A stretch of DNA of 64,000 bases from an uncultured Blautia sp. (GTDB taxonomy: Bacteria; Bacillota; Clostridia; Lachnospirales; Lachnospiraceae), in the NCBI RefSeq assembly GCF_937880195.1, contig NZ_CALFLA010000081.1:1-64000 (forward strand), in the 5' to 3' direction. Positions 44,967-53,088 of the stretch are shown piece by piece; position 1 is the stretch's first letter; every line of letters begins with the position of its first letter. Made by a program: the position numbers and the translations under genes. The notes under the pieces are model-generated. The model was not told where the DNA came from. It did not search any database and saw only the letters and a list, made by a program, of their open reading frames with translations.

Positions 44967-46181
44967 TTAATCTTTTACGCGAATCATGGTAACTACATTT
45001 CCGTTCAGCTTCGCTGCTTTTTCTTTATACTCGCCCTGCTTCATATTTGGCGTAATAAATGCAAATTCGCCTGGAAGTTTTTTCAGATTTACGATTTCTA
45101 CCTTACCGAAAACCTCTTCCACCTGATCTACTGTAGTTCCCTTTACTCTCACAAAAAATCTTCCTGACACATCGTCCATTTCCATCAGATAAAGGGGTCT
45201 GCTGGTCCAGTTTGTCATAATATTTCTGTGAAGGTGTTTCGCCTCGTCTACCACATCGGCAACTACAGCGCTGGCTGTTGGAAGTTTACCTGCGCCGCTT
45301 CCATAAAACATGGCGTCTCCAAGAACGTTTCCATGAACAAACACGCCGTTAAATACATCGTTTACGCTGAACAGAGGGCTTCTGGAACTGAGAAGGAAGG
45401 GAGCGACCATAGCGTAAAAAGAATCTGCTCCCACTTTACGGCTGGTAGCCAGAAGTTTAATGGTCATTCCAAGTTCTGCAGCATAAGCCATATCCTCAGG
45501 TGTGATCTTTGTGATACCCTCTGTGTAAATCTCCTCATAATTCAAAAATTTACCATAAGCAAGAGAGGAAAGAATCGCGATCTTTCTGCAGGCGTCATAG
45601 CCTTCTACATCGGCAGTAGGATCTGCTTCTGCATATCCCTTCGCCTGGGCTTCTTTCAGAACTGTGTCAAACTCACAGCCTTCTGTACTCATCTTATACA
45701 GCATGTAGTTTGTTGTTCCGTTAAGGATTCCGGTAATCTCGTCGATCTCGTCTGCAGTCAGAGAAGAATTTAAGGCGCGGATAATAGGAATACCGCCTCC
45801 GCAGCTTGCCTCAAAAAGGAAGTTGATGTCCTTCTCTCTGGCAATCTCCATAAGCTCAGGGCCATGTTTGGCAACAAGAGCCTTATTGGAGGTGCAGACG
45901 CTTTTGCCTGCTTCCAGCGCTCTCTTTACAAAAGTATAAGCCGGTTCAATTCCACCCATTACCTCAACAACAATGTCTACCTCCGGGTCGTTTGCAATGA
46001 TTTCATAATCGTGTACCAAAATCTCCTGCACCGGATCTCCTGGAAAGTCTCTGAGGTCCAGAACGTACTTGATATTAATGTCTGCGCCGGCACGTTTATT
46101 AATGCTCTTATGATTTGTGTTGATTACCTCAACAACGCCGCTTCCTACTGTACCGTAACCTAATACTGCTATGTTTACCAT
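44967..46181 (-). CDS. hom: homoserine dehydrogenase
   Basis: Reduces aspartate semialdehyde to homoserine with NAD(P)H. The Rossmann motif MVNIAVLGYGTVGSGVVEVI is followed by DIVVEVMGGIEPAYTFVKRALEAGKSVCTSNKALVAKHG, EASCGGGIPIIRALNSSL and GILNGTTNYMLYKM (catalytic region), then a C-terminal ACT domain (~330-404). The last gives the usual feedback site for threonine. RBS GAGGAGGAG is strong. It lies second in the operon behind a small ACT protein. Confidence 0.96.
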   Translation of the reverse strand: MVNIAVLGYGTVGSGVVEVINTNHKSINKRAGADINIKYVLDLRDFPGDPVQEILVHDYEIIANDPEVDIVVEVMGGIEPAYTFVKRALEAGKSVCTSNKALVAKHGPELMEIAREKDINFLFEASCGGGIPIIRALNSSLTADEIDEITGILNGTTNYMLYKMSTEGCEFDTVLKEAQAKGYAEADPTADVEGYDACRKIAILSSLAYGKFLNYEEIYTEGITKITPEDMAYAAELGMTIKLLATSRKVGADSFYAMVAPFLLSSRSPLFSVNDVFNGVFVHGNVLGDAMFYGSGAGKLPTASAVVADVVDEAKHLHRNIMTNWTSRPLYLMEMDDVSGRFFVRVKGTTVDQVEEVFGKVEIVNLKKLPGEFAFITPNMKQGEYKEKAAKLNGNVVTMIRVKD

Positions 46182-46217
46182 ATTCTCCTCCTCTGTAAAG
46201 CTGCCGGATCCTTTATC

Positions 46218-46670
46218 TTATTCTCTTCCAAGAATCTTCAGATAATGGATCCCGTCAATTTTTTCAATAAATTCTACCATGCCCTCTGCGTCTCCCTGGC
46301 CCAGAAGGATATCCACGCTGAGCGTCAGGGTAGCCACACCGTTAATGGGAATACTCTGATGGATCGTCAAAATATTTCCATGGTATCTTGCAATGGTCTG
46401 AAGAACTTCCGATAAAAGTCCTGGTTCGTCATCCATTTGTATAATGAAGGTAATTGTTTTTCCCCTAGCCTGATCATGAAAGGGAAAAATATCATCCTTA
46501 TATTTATAAAAAGAACTGCGGCTGATCCCAGTCTGTTCAGAAGCCTCCTGAACAGTCTGGACCTTGGCGGAATCCAGAAGACGTTTGGCCTCTACCACCT
46601 TCAGAAGGACCTCGGGAACCGCCCGTTCCTTTACTACGTAATATTTGTTTTTTTCTGTTGTCTTTTCCAT
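46218..46670 (-). CDS. ACT-domain protein (PheB/UPF0735 family)
   Basis: A small regulator-like protein of 150 residues with an N-terminal helix-turn-helix-like part (AKRLLDSAKVQTVQEASEQTGISRSSFYKYKDDIFPF). A C-terminal ACT domain follows (TFIIQMDDEPGLLSEVLQTIARYHGNILTIHQSIPINGVATLTLSVDI). The family is annotated as UPF0735/PheB, and its exact role is unclear. Its position as first gene of the hom operon suggests amino-acid-responsive control. The start is set at 46670 (MEKTTEKNKYYVV) with AGGAGAGAGGAC; the frame extends further upstream into the terminator of prfB. Confidence 0.85.
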   Translation of the reverse strand: MEKTTEKNKYYVVKERAVPEVLLKVVEAKRLLDSAKVQTVQEASEQTGISRSSFYKYKDDIFPFHDQARGKTITFIIQMDDEPGLLSEVLQTIARYHGNILTIHQSIPINGVATLTLSVDILLGQGDAEGMVEFIEKIDGIHYLKILGRE

Positions 46671-46750
46671 GTCCTCTCTCCTGTTTCTCTTCAGGAACGC
46701 TCCAGCGTCCTTGCTGCGAAGCAGATTCTTCTTCTCCAACTGAAATAAAA

Positions 46751-46806
46751 AGAAAATCCCTCGCAGGGGTGTCCGTTTCATAAGGACACCTGTTCTCCTA
46801 CGAGGG
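46751..46806 (-). terminator. terminator of prfB
   Basis: CCCTCG (46806-46801) pairs with CGAGGG (46763-46758) around an inner GTGTCC/GGACAC stem, followed by ATTTTCTTTTT on the minus strand. Confidence 0.75.
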
Positions 46807-46883
46807 ATATGTTATCACACCTGCCCGCAGTCTGCAAGTCTTTTTTGCCTCCTGCGCATCAGGTTTATGGGAGCATGGATGAC

Positions 46884-48009
46884 TTAATTCTGTTCCGGTT
46901 TTCTGGAAAGAGCAATCCACTTCAGGTATGCGTTGATAAACGGATCAATTCCGCCGTCCATCACTGCATCCACATTTCCGGTTTCTTCATTTGTACGGTG
47001 ATCCTTCACCATTGTATACGGCTGCATAACATAGGAACGGATCTGGTTTCCCCATCCAATGTCTGTTACCTCGCCCCTGATACCGGAAAGCTTCTCCTCT
47101 GCTTCCTGCTGTTTCAGCAGATAGAGTTTGGCCTTCAGCATCTGCATGGCCTTATCTTTATTCATATGCTGAGAACGTTCATTCTGACACTGTACCACAA
47201 TTCCTGTTGGGAAATGGGTGATACGGATTGCCGAAGAAGTCTTGTTGATATGCTGTCCTCCAGCGCCGCTGCTTCGATAGGTATCAATACGGATGTCCTC
47301 ATCGTTGATCTCCACATCCAGATCCTTCTTAATATCCGGCATAACATCGCAGGAAACAAATGACGTCTGGCGCTTGCCCGCTGCATTAAAGGGAGAAATA
47401 CGCACAAGGCGGTGTACGCCTTTTTCTGACTTCAGATAACCGTAGGCATTTTCTCCGTTTACCTGGAAGGTAACAGATTTCACGCCTGCCTCATCGCCGT
47501 CCAGATAATCAAGGACTTCCATACTAAAGCCCTTGCGGTCTACCCAGCGGCTGTACATACGGTACAGCATTCCGCACCAGTCGCATGCCTCTGTACCGCC
47601 TGCTCCGGCGTTCAGTTTGATGATGGCATTTTCGCTGTCATACTCTCCTGACAGAAGGGTTTTGACACGGATATTGTCAAAATCTGTGCAGAACTCGTCC
47701 AGCATTTCCTGGATTTCAGGAATGATCTCAGGATCATTCTCCTCATATCCCATCTCGATCATGGTTTCCATATCCTCCATCTGGCTTACCAGATTATGAT
47801 AGGTTTCCATATCGTCCTTCATGCTTTTTAATTCTTTCATTTTTTTCTGAGAAGCCTCTGCGTCGTCCCAGAAATCCGGCGCTTCCATTTCGCGCTCTAA
47901 TTCTTCAACCCGCTTTTCTTTGTTAGCCAGGTCAAAGTGAATCCCTCACTTCCACTAATGGTTCTGTGTATGTTGCAAGAATACTCTTGAACTGATCTAA
48001 TTCAACCAC
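46884..48009 (-). CDS. prfB: peptide chain release factor 2 with programmed +1 frameshift
   Basis: RF2 releases peptides at UGA and UAA. Translation starts at GTG 48009 behind AAGGTG and reads 25 codons (MVELDQFKS...EVRDSL) to TGA at 47934-47932. The slip site CTT-TGA-C, preceded by AGGG, lets ribosomes shift +1 to DLANKEKRVEELERE and continue to 46884. The result is ~374 residues, normal for RF2. Domain marks are RISPFN (the SPF tripeptide) and SSGAGGQHINKTSSAIR (GGQ). The internal TGA is autoregulatory, so this is not a broken gene. Reading only the main frame would miss 40 residues. A clear terminator follows. Confidence 0.96.
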
Positions 48010-48121
48010 AGCTTCACCTTCTTTCTATATATTATTGAAATCATGCAGAAACCTCAAAAGGAAAGCCTTTCCCTCTATATAAAAGCTGCATGTATCAAGT
48101 GTTCCTAGCATACCATATCTG

Positions 48122-48171
48122 AAAAAAAACTGCAAGGGAAGCCATGCACAAACTCAGGTGCAAAGCCTCCC
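48122..48171 (-). terminator. terminator of the metallo-hydrolase gene
   Basis: GGGAGGC...GCTTCCC (48171-48136) with an inner GCAC/GTGC stem, followed a few bases later by T8 on the minus strand. Confidence 0.75.
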
Positions 48172-48181
48172 TTTATATTTT

Positions 48182-48982
48182 TTACAGCTCGATCCTTTCC
48201 AGATCCTCCGGTACAAAAAGATTTCCGCTGAAATATTTCTTTCCTTCTGCCGTATACAGTTCTTTTCTTCTTTTTATGTTCTTGTCCTCTGTATGATAAA
48301 GAAGCAGATTCTTTACCCCCAGTTCCTCTGCAAGACATGCGGCGTCCTTTGCAGTAGAATGATGTTTCTCATAGGGCCGGAATCTGTCCGCCTGATCAAA
48401 AAGGCAGAACGCCTCATGAAGAAGCCACTTACTGTTTCTGGCGTACTTTTCCTCTCGTGGATTATAAGGCTCGTCTCCGCAGCAGGTCAGCTTTTCTCCC
48501 TTTCCTATATCCATACAAAAACCATACTGTTTGGCTTTGGTGGAACCAATGTCGAAAAAAGTAATTTTTTTGCCCATGATAATACGTTCCTCACCGTCTT
48601 TTACAACAACCATATGAAGTCTGTCATCAATATACTTTGTTTCCTTTTCAGAAAAAAGCTGATACGCCATATTTTTCAGAACAGCAATTACCTCGTCATG
48701 ACCATAGATCCAGGCCTCTCCTTCATATTTCCCGCGGCTGATATTCTGGCAGATCATACGAATCATCCACAGGATTCCTATAAGATGATCCACATGCTTA
48801 TGGGTCACAAAAATCTCCCTCATGTCCTGCCATGCAAAACCTGCCTTTTTTAACTGGGATAAAAGAGTATTTCCGCCACCTCCGTCTACAAGCAGATGTT
48901 TTTCCCCTTCTGTAAGTACAAAGCAGGTATTATAACATTCTGTAACCGCTGCATTTCCTGTTCCAAGCATAGTAATATTCAT
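48182..48982 (-). CDS. MBL-fold metallo-hydrolase (RNase Z-like group)
   Basis: Zinc-dependent hydrolase of 266 residues. The N-terminus MNITMLGTGNAAVTECYNTCFVL and the metal motif FVTHKHVDHLIG (HxHxDH) place it near RNase Z and beta-CASP-less hydrolases. KLTCCGDEPYNPREEKYARNSKWLLHEAF supplies the next metal-binding Asp and LLLYHTED a later His. Whether it cuts tRNA precursors is unclear: it lacks an obvious exosite arm. RBS GAGGAG is present. It stands alone between prfB and the dapF-like gene, each with its own terminator. Confidence 0.85.
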   Translation of the reverse strand: MNITMLGTGNAAVTECYNTCFVLTEGEKHLLVDGGGGNTLLSQLKKAGFAWQDMREIFVTHKHVDHLIGILWMIRMICQNISRGKYEGEAWIYGHDEVIAVLKNMAYQLFSEKETKYIDDRLHMVVVKDGEERIIMGKKITFFDIGSTKAKQYGFCMDIGKGEKLTCCGDEPYNPREEKYARNSKWLLHEAFCLFDQADRFRPYEKHHSTAKDAACLAEELGVKNLLLYHTEDKNIKRRKELYTAEGKKYFSGNLFVPEDLERIEL

Positions 48983-49045
48983 AATGTTTTCTCCTCATTC
49001 TGTTTTAGACAAAAATATGGTAACCTTTTGTTTTATTTTATCATA

Positions 49046-49100
49046 CAAAAAACACCGCTGCCACAAAGGATTACTTCTGTCCCCTGTTCTGCAGCGGTGT
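49046..49100 (-). terminator. terminator of the dapF-like gene
   Basis: ACACCGCTGC (49100-49091) pairs with GCAGCGGTGT (49061-49052), followed by T6 on the minus strand. Confidence 0.85.
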
Positions 49101-49117
49101 GTTATTTTATTTTATAT

Positions 49118-49966
49118 TTAAGAGAAAAAGCTCTCTGCCACTCTCATGTCAGCAACGTACCCTACGCTTCCGGTCATGTAAATATCCCCATCCTCACTGA
49201 TATCGATCTGGATCATTCCTCCAGGCTGGTTCACATTCACCCGGCTTTCTACCATCCCAAGACGGTACGCTGCCACAGCCGCCGCACAGCTTCCCGTTCC
49301 AGACGCCTTCGTATAGCCGCTTCCTCTTTCCCAGATCTCGATATCCAGGTTTCCTGTGTCGATCTTGCGGCAGATCTGGAGATTCATCCTTTCAGGAAAC
49401 TCTTCTGCATTTTCTACATAAGGGCCAAGTTCTCTGGCAGTTTTCTCATCCACCTTATCCATAAAAATAATACAGTGGGGATTTCCTACGGTAAGGCAGG
49501 TTGCCTTATAATCCTTGCCATGGAAAACAAAGTCCTCATTTACAACCTCACGGCTTTCTCCTGTAACAGGAATCTCCCTTGACACAAAAGACGCCTTACC
49601 CATATTTACACGAAATTCTGTTGCACGATTATTCAGGCACTCCACCTCAATAGGGCCGGAAAGAGTTTCAATACTGAATTTCTTTTCTTTTACATACTGC
49701 TGATCCATAAGATATTTGGCAAAAATACGCACTCCGTTTCCACTGATGGCAGATTCGCTGCCGTCTGCGTTAAAAATATGAACGCCTATTTTTCCATTGA
49801 TCTCCACCGGACCATAAAGAACGCCGTCTGCTCCCAGTCCAAAACCTCTCTGGCACATCAGGGCAACCTTTTTTCCCTGAAGCTGTACACGGTTCTTGTT
49901 TGGATCTATTACAAGATAATCATTTCCAAGTCCCTGATATTTGATCATTGTAATGCAGTCTGCCAT
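49118..49966 (-). CDS. diaminopimelate epimerase-like protein lacking both catalytic cysteines
   Basis: A 282-residue protein with the full DapF layout: YQGLGNDYLVID, NADGSESAISGNGVR, TVGNPHCIIF, and WERGSGYTKASGTGSCAAAV. In DapF the two acid/base cysteines sit in CGNG and ACGTG. Here both are Ser (Ser75, codon AGT; Ser222, codon TCT), while the neighbouring substrate-binding residues and the GNPH motif remain. The protein may use serines, catalyse another reaction, or only bind ligand. If this is the only dapF of the genome, the pathway needs another explanation. No lysine or DAP biosynthesis gene is adjacent, although lysC lies ~6 kb away. The reading frame is intact and has its own promoter and terminator. 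Confidence 0.85.
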   Translation of the reverse strand: MADCITMIKYQGLGNDYLVIDPNKNRVQLQGKKVALMCQRGFGLGADGVLYGPVEINGKIGVHIFNADGSESAISGNGVRIFAKYLMDQQYVKEKKFSIETLSGPIEVECLNNRATEFRVNMGKASFVSREIPVTGESREVVNEDFVFHGKDYKATCLTVGNPHCIIFMDKVDEKTARELGPYVENAEEFPERMNLQICRKIDTGNLDIEIWERGSGYTKASGTGSCAAAVAAYRLGMVESRVNVNQPGGMIQIDISEDGDIYMTGSVGYVADMRVAESFFS

Positions 49967-50014
49967 CTAAAAAATCCTCTCTTTCTAATGCCGTTCATTT
50001 CGCCTTCTTCTATC

Positions 50015-50020
50015 ATTATA
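50015..50020 (-). promoter_or_regulatory. -10 element of the dapF-like gene
   Basis: TATAAT on the minus strand lies 49 bp before the start; the -35 (TATACA, 16 bp away) is weak. A dyad ATCCTAT/ATAGGAT overlaps the upstream side (~50031-50048) and may be an operator. Confidence 0.5.
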
Positions 50021-50084
50021 TCGAATATTTTTCCTATGTATATAGGATAAAATGCCCTATATATTGCAAAAAGTGCGGTTATTC

Positions 50085-50111
50085 GTTACTGTTCACTCTG
50101 TTCACAGTAAC
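50085..50111. repeat. palindromic mini-element copy 4 (27 bp)
   Basis: GTTACTGT (50085-50092) and ACAGTAAC (50104-50111) are exact inverted repeats around an 11 nt centre. The flanks are a perfect 8 bp direct repeat GGTTATTC (50077-50084 and 50112-50119). It sits between divergent genes. Confidence 0.82.
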
Positions 50112-50132
50112 GGTTATTCTTCATAGATGCTC

Positions 50133-50161
50133 TTGCTATTTCTCATTCTCTTTTATATATT
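50133..50161 (+). promoter_or_regulatory. promoter of the AraC-family gene
   Basis: TTGCTA (50133-50138), 17 bp, TATATT (50156-50161), 40 bp before the start. Confidence 0.55.
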
Positions 50162-50200
50162 ATAAATAACCTATATCTTTTAAATAAAGGGAGGCTTCCA

Positions 50201-51016
50201 ATGACAGAAACAGAAAAAACAGGCTACCTGAAAGAGGATTTCCGCCTGTTTCACCTAAAAGACCAAATAAAAAAAGAATATACTTATCATTACCATGATT
50301 TTCACAAAATCATTATTTTTCTTTCTGGAAAAGCCACCTATCATATAGAAGGAAAAGCCTATCATCTAAAGCCCTGGGATATCCTTCTGGTAAGCCGGGG
50401 AGCCATCCACATGCCGGAAATTGATTTTTCCGTCCCCTATGAACGGCTGGTGCTATGGATCCGGGCAGATCTTACCCCCCAGGAGCTGACCGCCTGCTTT
50501 CAGAAGGCCTCTGACCGCAGCTACAGCCTGATCCGACTAGATTCTCATTTCCAGGAGCAGTTAAAAGATATTCTCTATGAACTGGAGACTTCTCTTTCCG
50601 GGCAAAGATTTGGGGACGATCTTTTAAAAAACGCGCTTTTCACTCAACTTATGGTACATATCAACAGAATCTTTCTGCAAAAGGAATATATTACTGACCA
50701 GAAATCTTTTTCTTCTGATTCTCAGGTAGAAAAACTGGTTCATTATATTAACCGCAATCTGGAAAAAGACCTTTCCATTGATCTTCTTGCCGGAGAGTTT
50801 TTTTTGAGCCGCTACCATATGATGCGCAAATTCAAAGAGGAAACCGGATATACCATCCACAGCTATATCACAAACAAAAGGCTTTTTCTTGCCCGCTCTC
50901 TGATCAGTCAGGGACTTCCGGTAATGAAAGCAGCGGCTCAAAGCGGTTTTAGAGATTACACCACCTTTGCCCGCGCCTATAAAAAACAATTTGGCAGCGC
51001 GCCCACCCATGAGTAA
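50201..51016 (+). CDS. AraC-family transcriptional regulator
   Basis: A 271-residue regulator. The N-terminal cupin (~15-95: YTYHYHDFHKIIIFLSGKATYHIEGKAYHLKPWDILLVSRGAIH) probably binds a small sugar-like effector. The C-terminal AraC domain (~170-268) has DLSIDLLAGEFFLSRYHMMRKFKEETGYTIHSYI and MKAAAQSGFRDYTTFARAYKKQFG. RBS AAGGGAGGC is present. It is convergent with the oxidoreductase and ABC sugar operon and could regulate it, but that operon also has its own LacI protein. Confidence 0.92.
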   Translation: MTETEKTGYLKEDFRLFHLKDQIKKEYTYHYHDFHKIIIFLSGKATYHIEGKAYHLKPWDILLVSRGAIHMPEIDFSVPYERLVLWIRADLTPQELTACFQKASDRSYSLIRLDSHFQEQLKDILYELETSLSGQRFGDDLLKNALFTQLMVHINRIFLQKEYITDQKSFSSDSQVEKLVHYINRNLEKDLSIDLLAGEFFLSRYHMMRKFKEETGYTIHSYITNKRLFLARSLISQGLPVMKAAAQSGFRDYTTFARAYKKQFGSAPTHE

Positions 51017-51048
51017 CATTCCTCTCCCGGAAGACGCGCCGCCGTTTT
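50992..51048 (+). terminator. possible terminator at the end of the AraC-family gene
   Basis: GGCAGCGC (inside the last codons) pairs with GCGCCGCC (51035-51042) with one mismatch, followed by GTTTTT. Confidence 0.5.
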
Positions 51049-51058
51049 TGGTTATTTT

Positions 51059-52138
51059 TTATTCAGCCCATGGCTGTTTTTCTGTTTCAATTACAGTGAC
51101 AGGATTTTTATATGCCTCTTCCATTTTCAGGCAGAGATACATATCCTGCAAAGCGTCTGCAAGTCCATAAAATTCTTCCTTGCCGTTTACATATTCGTGC
51201 ATTTTCACCAGACAGGAAGCTACTGCAATCTCATCATCGTTAAATCTTGCCTTATCAAAAGGAGAACGGTAAAGAAACTCCTCTCCAAGCATCACTGCAT
51301 AGTGTGACCATTCCTGATTTCCATAAACTCCAAGATCAATTCTGTTAAGCTCCTGTGTTACCGGAATATTTTTTTCATTAAGGTAACGGATTGTAAGATC
51401 ATCAATCTCGCCTCTCGTTCCCTGTATAGTAAGCTGCCTTGTACGAATAAACGAATGATACTGTGCCGGATCAGAAAAATCAAAGAACGCTGTTTTTCCA
51501 TTGTCAAATTCCATTGTCAGTCTGTCTCTGGAACATTTTACAACCTCTCCGTCAAAGACCATTCCGTCGCGTCCGTATGTTTCTGTTACGTCATACCAAT
51601 AGCGTTTTCCATACATTCTGCAGTTTCCGAATCCTGCGTTCAGCATCATGCGGATCATACTTGCTCCATGATAACCGTGTAAGGAAGAGATATTGATATT
51701 CTGTACCTCCCCGATCTTGCCGTCGCAGATGGCCTTATACCAGGAAGCATATAACGGCTGAAGAAAATACTGTTCTGCCACCTGTACCTTAGGCTGATAT
51801 TTTTTGTAAGCGTCCCATAATCTGTGAAGAGCTTCCAGATCCTCTCCCGGAGGCGTTTCTGTAAGTACCGGGATTCCCTTTTGAAACAACTCAATAAGAT
51901 TGTCTGTAACAAATCCTCTCTTAATAGCAACTACGAGAAACTCCGGTTCTTTTTTCAATAGCTCTTCCACAGTGTTTACAACAGCAACTCCAAATTTTTC
52001 AGAAAAAGCCTTACCCTTTTCCTGATCTCTGATCATAACCGCTGCCAGGTCAAATCTTTCTGGAAGAGCTTTTGCAATACGGATATAAAACTCAGCTCTC
52101 CAGCCGGAGCCAATCAGTCCAAAACGAATTTTATCCAC
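51059..52138 (-). CDS. Gfo/Idh/MocA-family oxidoreductase
   Basis: NAD(P)-dependent sugar or cyclitol dehydrogenase candidate of 359 residues. The Rossmann N-terminus IRFGLIGSGWRAEFYIRIAKAL and the conserved VLTETPPGEDLEALHRLW are followed by a C-terminal alpha/beta domain (VAEQYFLQPLYASWYKAI; the usual EKP Lys is replaced: ETPPG). The start is GTG, supported by AGGAGGG 8 bp upstream. It is the last gene of the sugar operon, 32 bp after an aldo/keto reductase. The missing Lys of the EKP motif makes ordinary dehydrogenase activity uncertain. Confidence 0.85.
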   Translation of the reverse strand: MDKIRFGLIGSGWRAEFYIRIAKALPERFDLAAVMIRDQEKGKAFSEKFGVAVVNTVEELLKKEPEFLVVAIKRGFVTDNLIELFQKGIPVLTETPPGEDLEALHRLWDAYKKYQPKVQVAEQYFLQPLYASWYKAICDGKIGEVQNINISSLHGYHGASMIRMMLNAGFGNCRMYGKRYWYDVTETYGRDGMVFDGEVVKCSRDRLTMEFDNGKTAFFDFSDPAQYHSFIRTRQLTIQGTRGEIDDLTIRYLNEKNIPVTQELNRIDLGVYGNQEWSHYAVMLGEEFLYRSPFDKARFNDDEIAVASCLVKMHEYVNGKEEFYGLADALQDMYLCLKMEEAYKNPVTVIETEKQPWAE

Positions 52139-52170
52139 AAGAATCCCTCCTAATTCTTATTATTTCCACA

Positions 52171-53067
52171 TCACGGTACGGAGAAGCCTCTGGATGCCTC
52201 CAGAATCTGATACCATTCGTCATAGGAAAGCTGAATATCAGAAGCGTGGACAGCCGTACGGATTCTGTCTGCATTCATAGTTCCTGTAAGAGCTGCGATT
52301 TTTGCCGGATGGGTGAAGAGCCACGCGTACATAACCGCATCCATGGTTGTCTGATACTGCTCTGCCACTGCAGTAAGAACGGTACGAAGACGTACAAATT
52401 TTTCATCAGTTCCTTTGAATACGTCTCCGCCGCCCAGAGGAGACCATGCCATAAGAGGCATTTTTCTTGTAAGAGCATCATCCACAACGCCGTTAAAAAA
52501 GTTTTCTGTATTTTTAACAGAAAGTTCCATCTGATTTGTCACAAGGGGGATGCTCATATAACTCTGGAGCATGGCAATCTGAGAAGGCATAAAATTAGAA
52601 ACACCTACATTCAGAGCTTTTCCTTCTTTTACTACTGTTTCCAGTGCGTCTGCCGTTTCTGCAGGATCTGCAAGCGGGTCTGGTCTGTGTATCAGAAGAA
52701 GGTCTACATGGTCTGTTCCCAGTTTTTCCAGGGATTCGTCCATTTCCTTCAGGATTTCCTCCTTTGTGCTGTTATAATAAATTGTTTTATTTCCATAATG
52801 GCCAGGGCAGACGATTCCCGCCTTGGTGATCAGTTCCATTTTTTCACGAAGCTCTGGTTTTTTTCTTAACACTGCGTCGCCAAAAATTTTTTCGCAGGTA
52901 TAGCCGCCGTATACAGGAGCATGGTCAATAGATGTTACTCCCATATCCAGGCACTCTTCTACCAGCCTTAAAAGTTCAGCTTCTGTAAGACCGGAATCTG
53001 CAATTCTCATACATCCCATTACAACCTGGGATAAAGAAAGATTTTCTGATAATTTTATTTTTTTCAT
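52171..53067 (-). CDS. aldo/keto reductase
   Basis: NAD(P)H-dependent reductase of 298 residues (YdhF-like group). The catalytic tetrad is visible: Asp and Tyr in SIDHAPVYGGYT, Lys in LITKAGI, and His in LLLIHRPDPL. The C-terminal AALTGTMNADRIRTAVHASDIQLSYDEWYQI contains the nucleotide-binding loop. RBS GAGGAGA precedes the ATG. It sits between the ABC permeases and an oxidoreductase, so it probably acts on the imported carbohydrate. Confidence 0.92.
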   Translation of the reverse strand: MKKIKLSENLSLSQVVMGCMRIADSGLTEAELLRLVEECLDMGVTSIDHAPVYGGYTCEKIFGDAVLRKKPELREKMELITKAGIVCPGHYGNKTIYYNSTKEEILKEMDESLEKLGTDHVDLLLIHRPDPLADPAETADALETVVKEGKALNVGVSNFMPSQIAMLQSYMSIPLVTNQMELSVKNTENFFNGVVDDALTRKMPLMAWSPLGGGDVFKGTDEKFVRLRTVLTAVAEQYQTTMDAVMYAWLFTHPAKIAALTGTMNADRIRTAVHASDIQLSYDEWYQILEASRGFSVP

Positions 53068-53088
53068 GTGATATCTCCTCTTGTTCAG

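Noticed and set aside
47932..47934. Premature stop or sequencing error in prfB
   Set aside because: The TGA is at codon 26 within CTTTGAC, the known autoregulatory frameshift site of RF2.
49118..49966. Calling the dapF-like gene a pseudogene because the catalytic cysteines are missing
   Set aside because: The frame is intact, all other motifs are kept, both changes are to Ser, and dedicated promoter and terminator signals exist.
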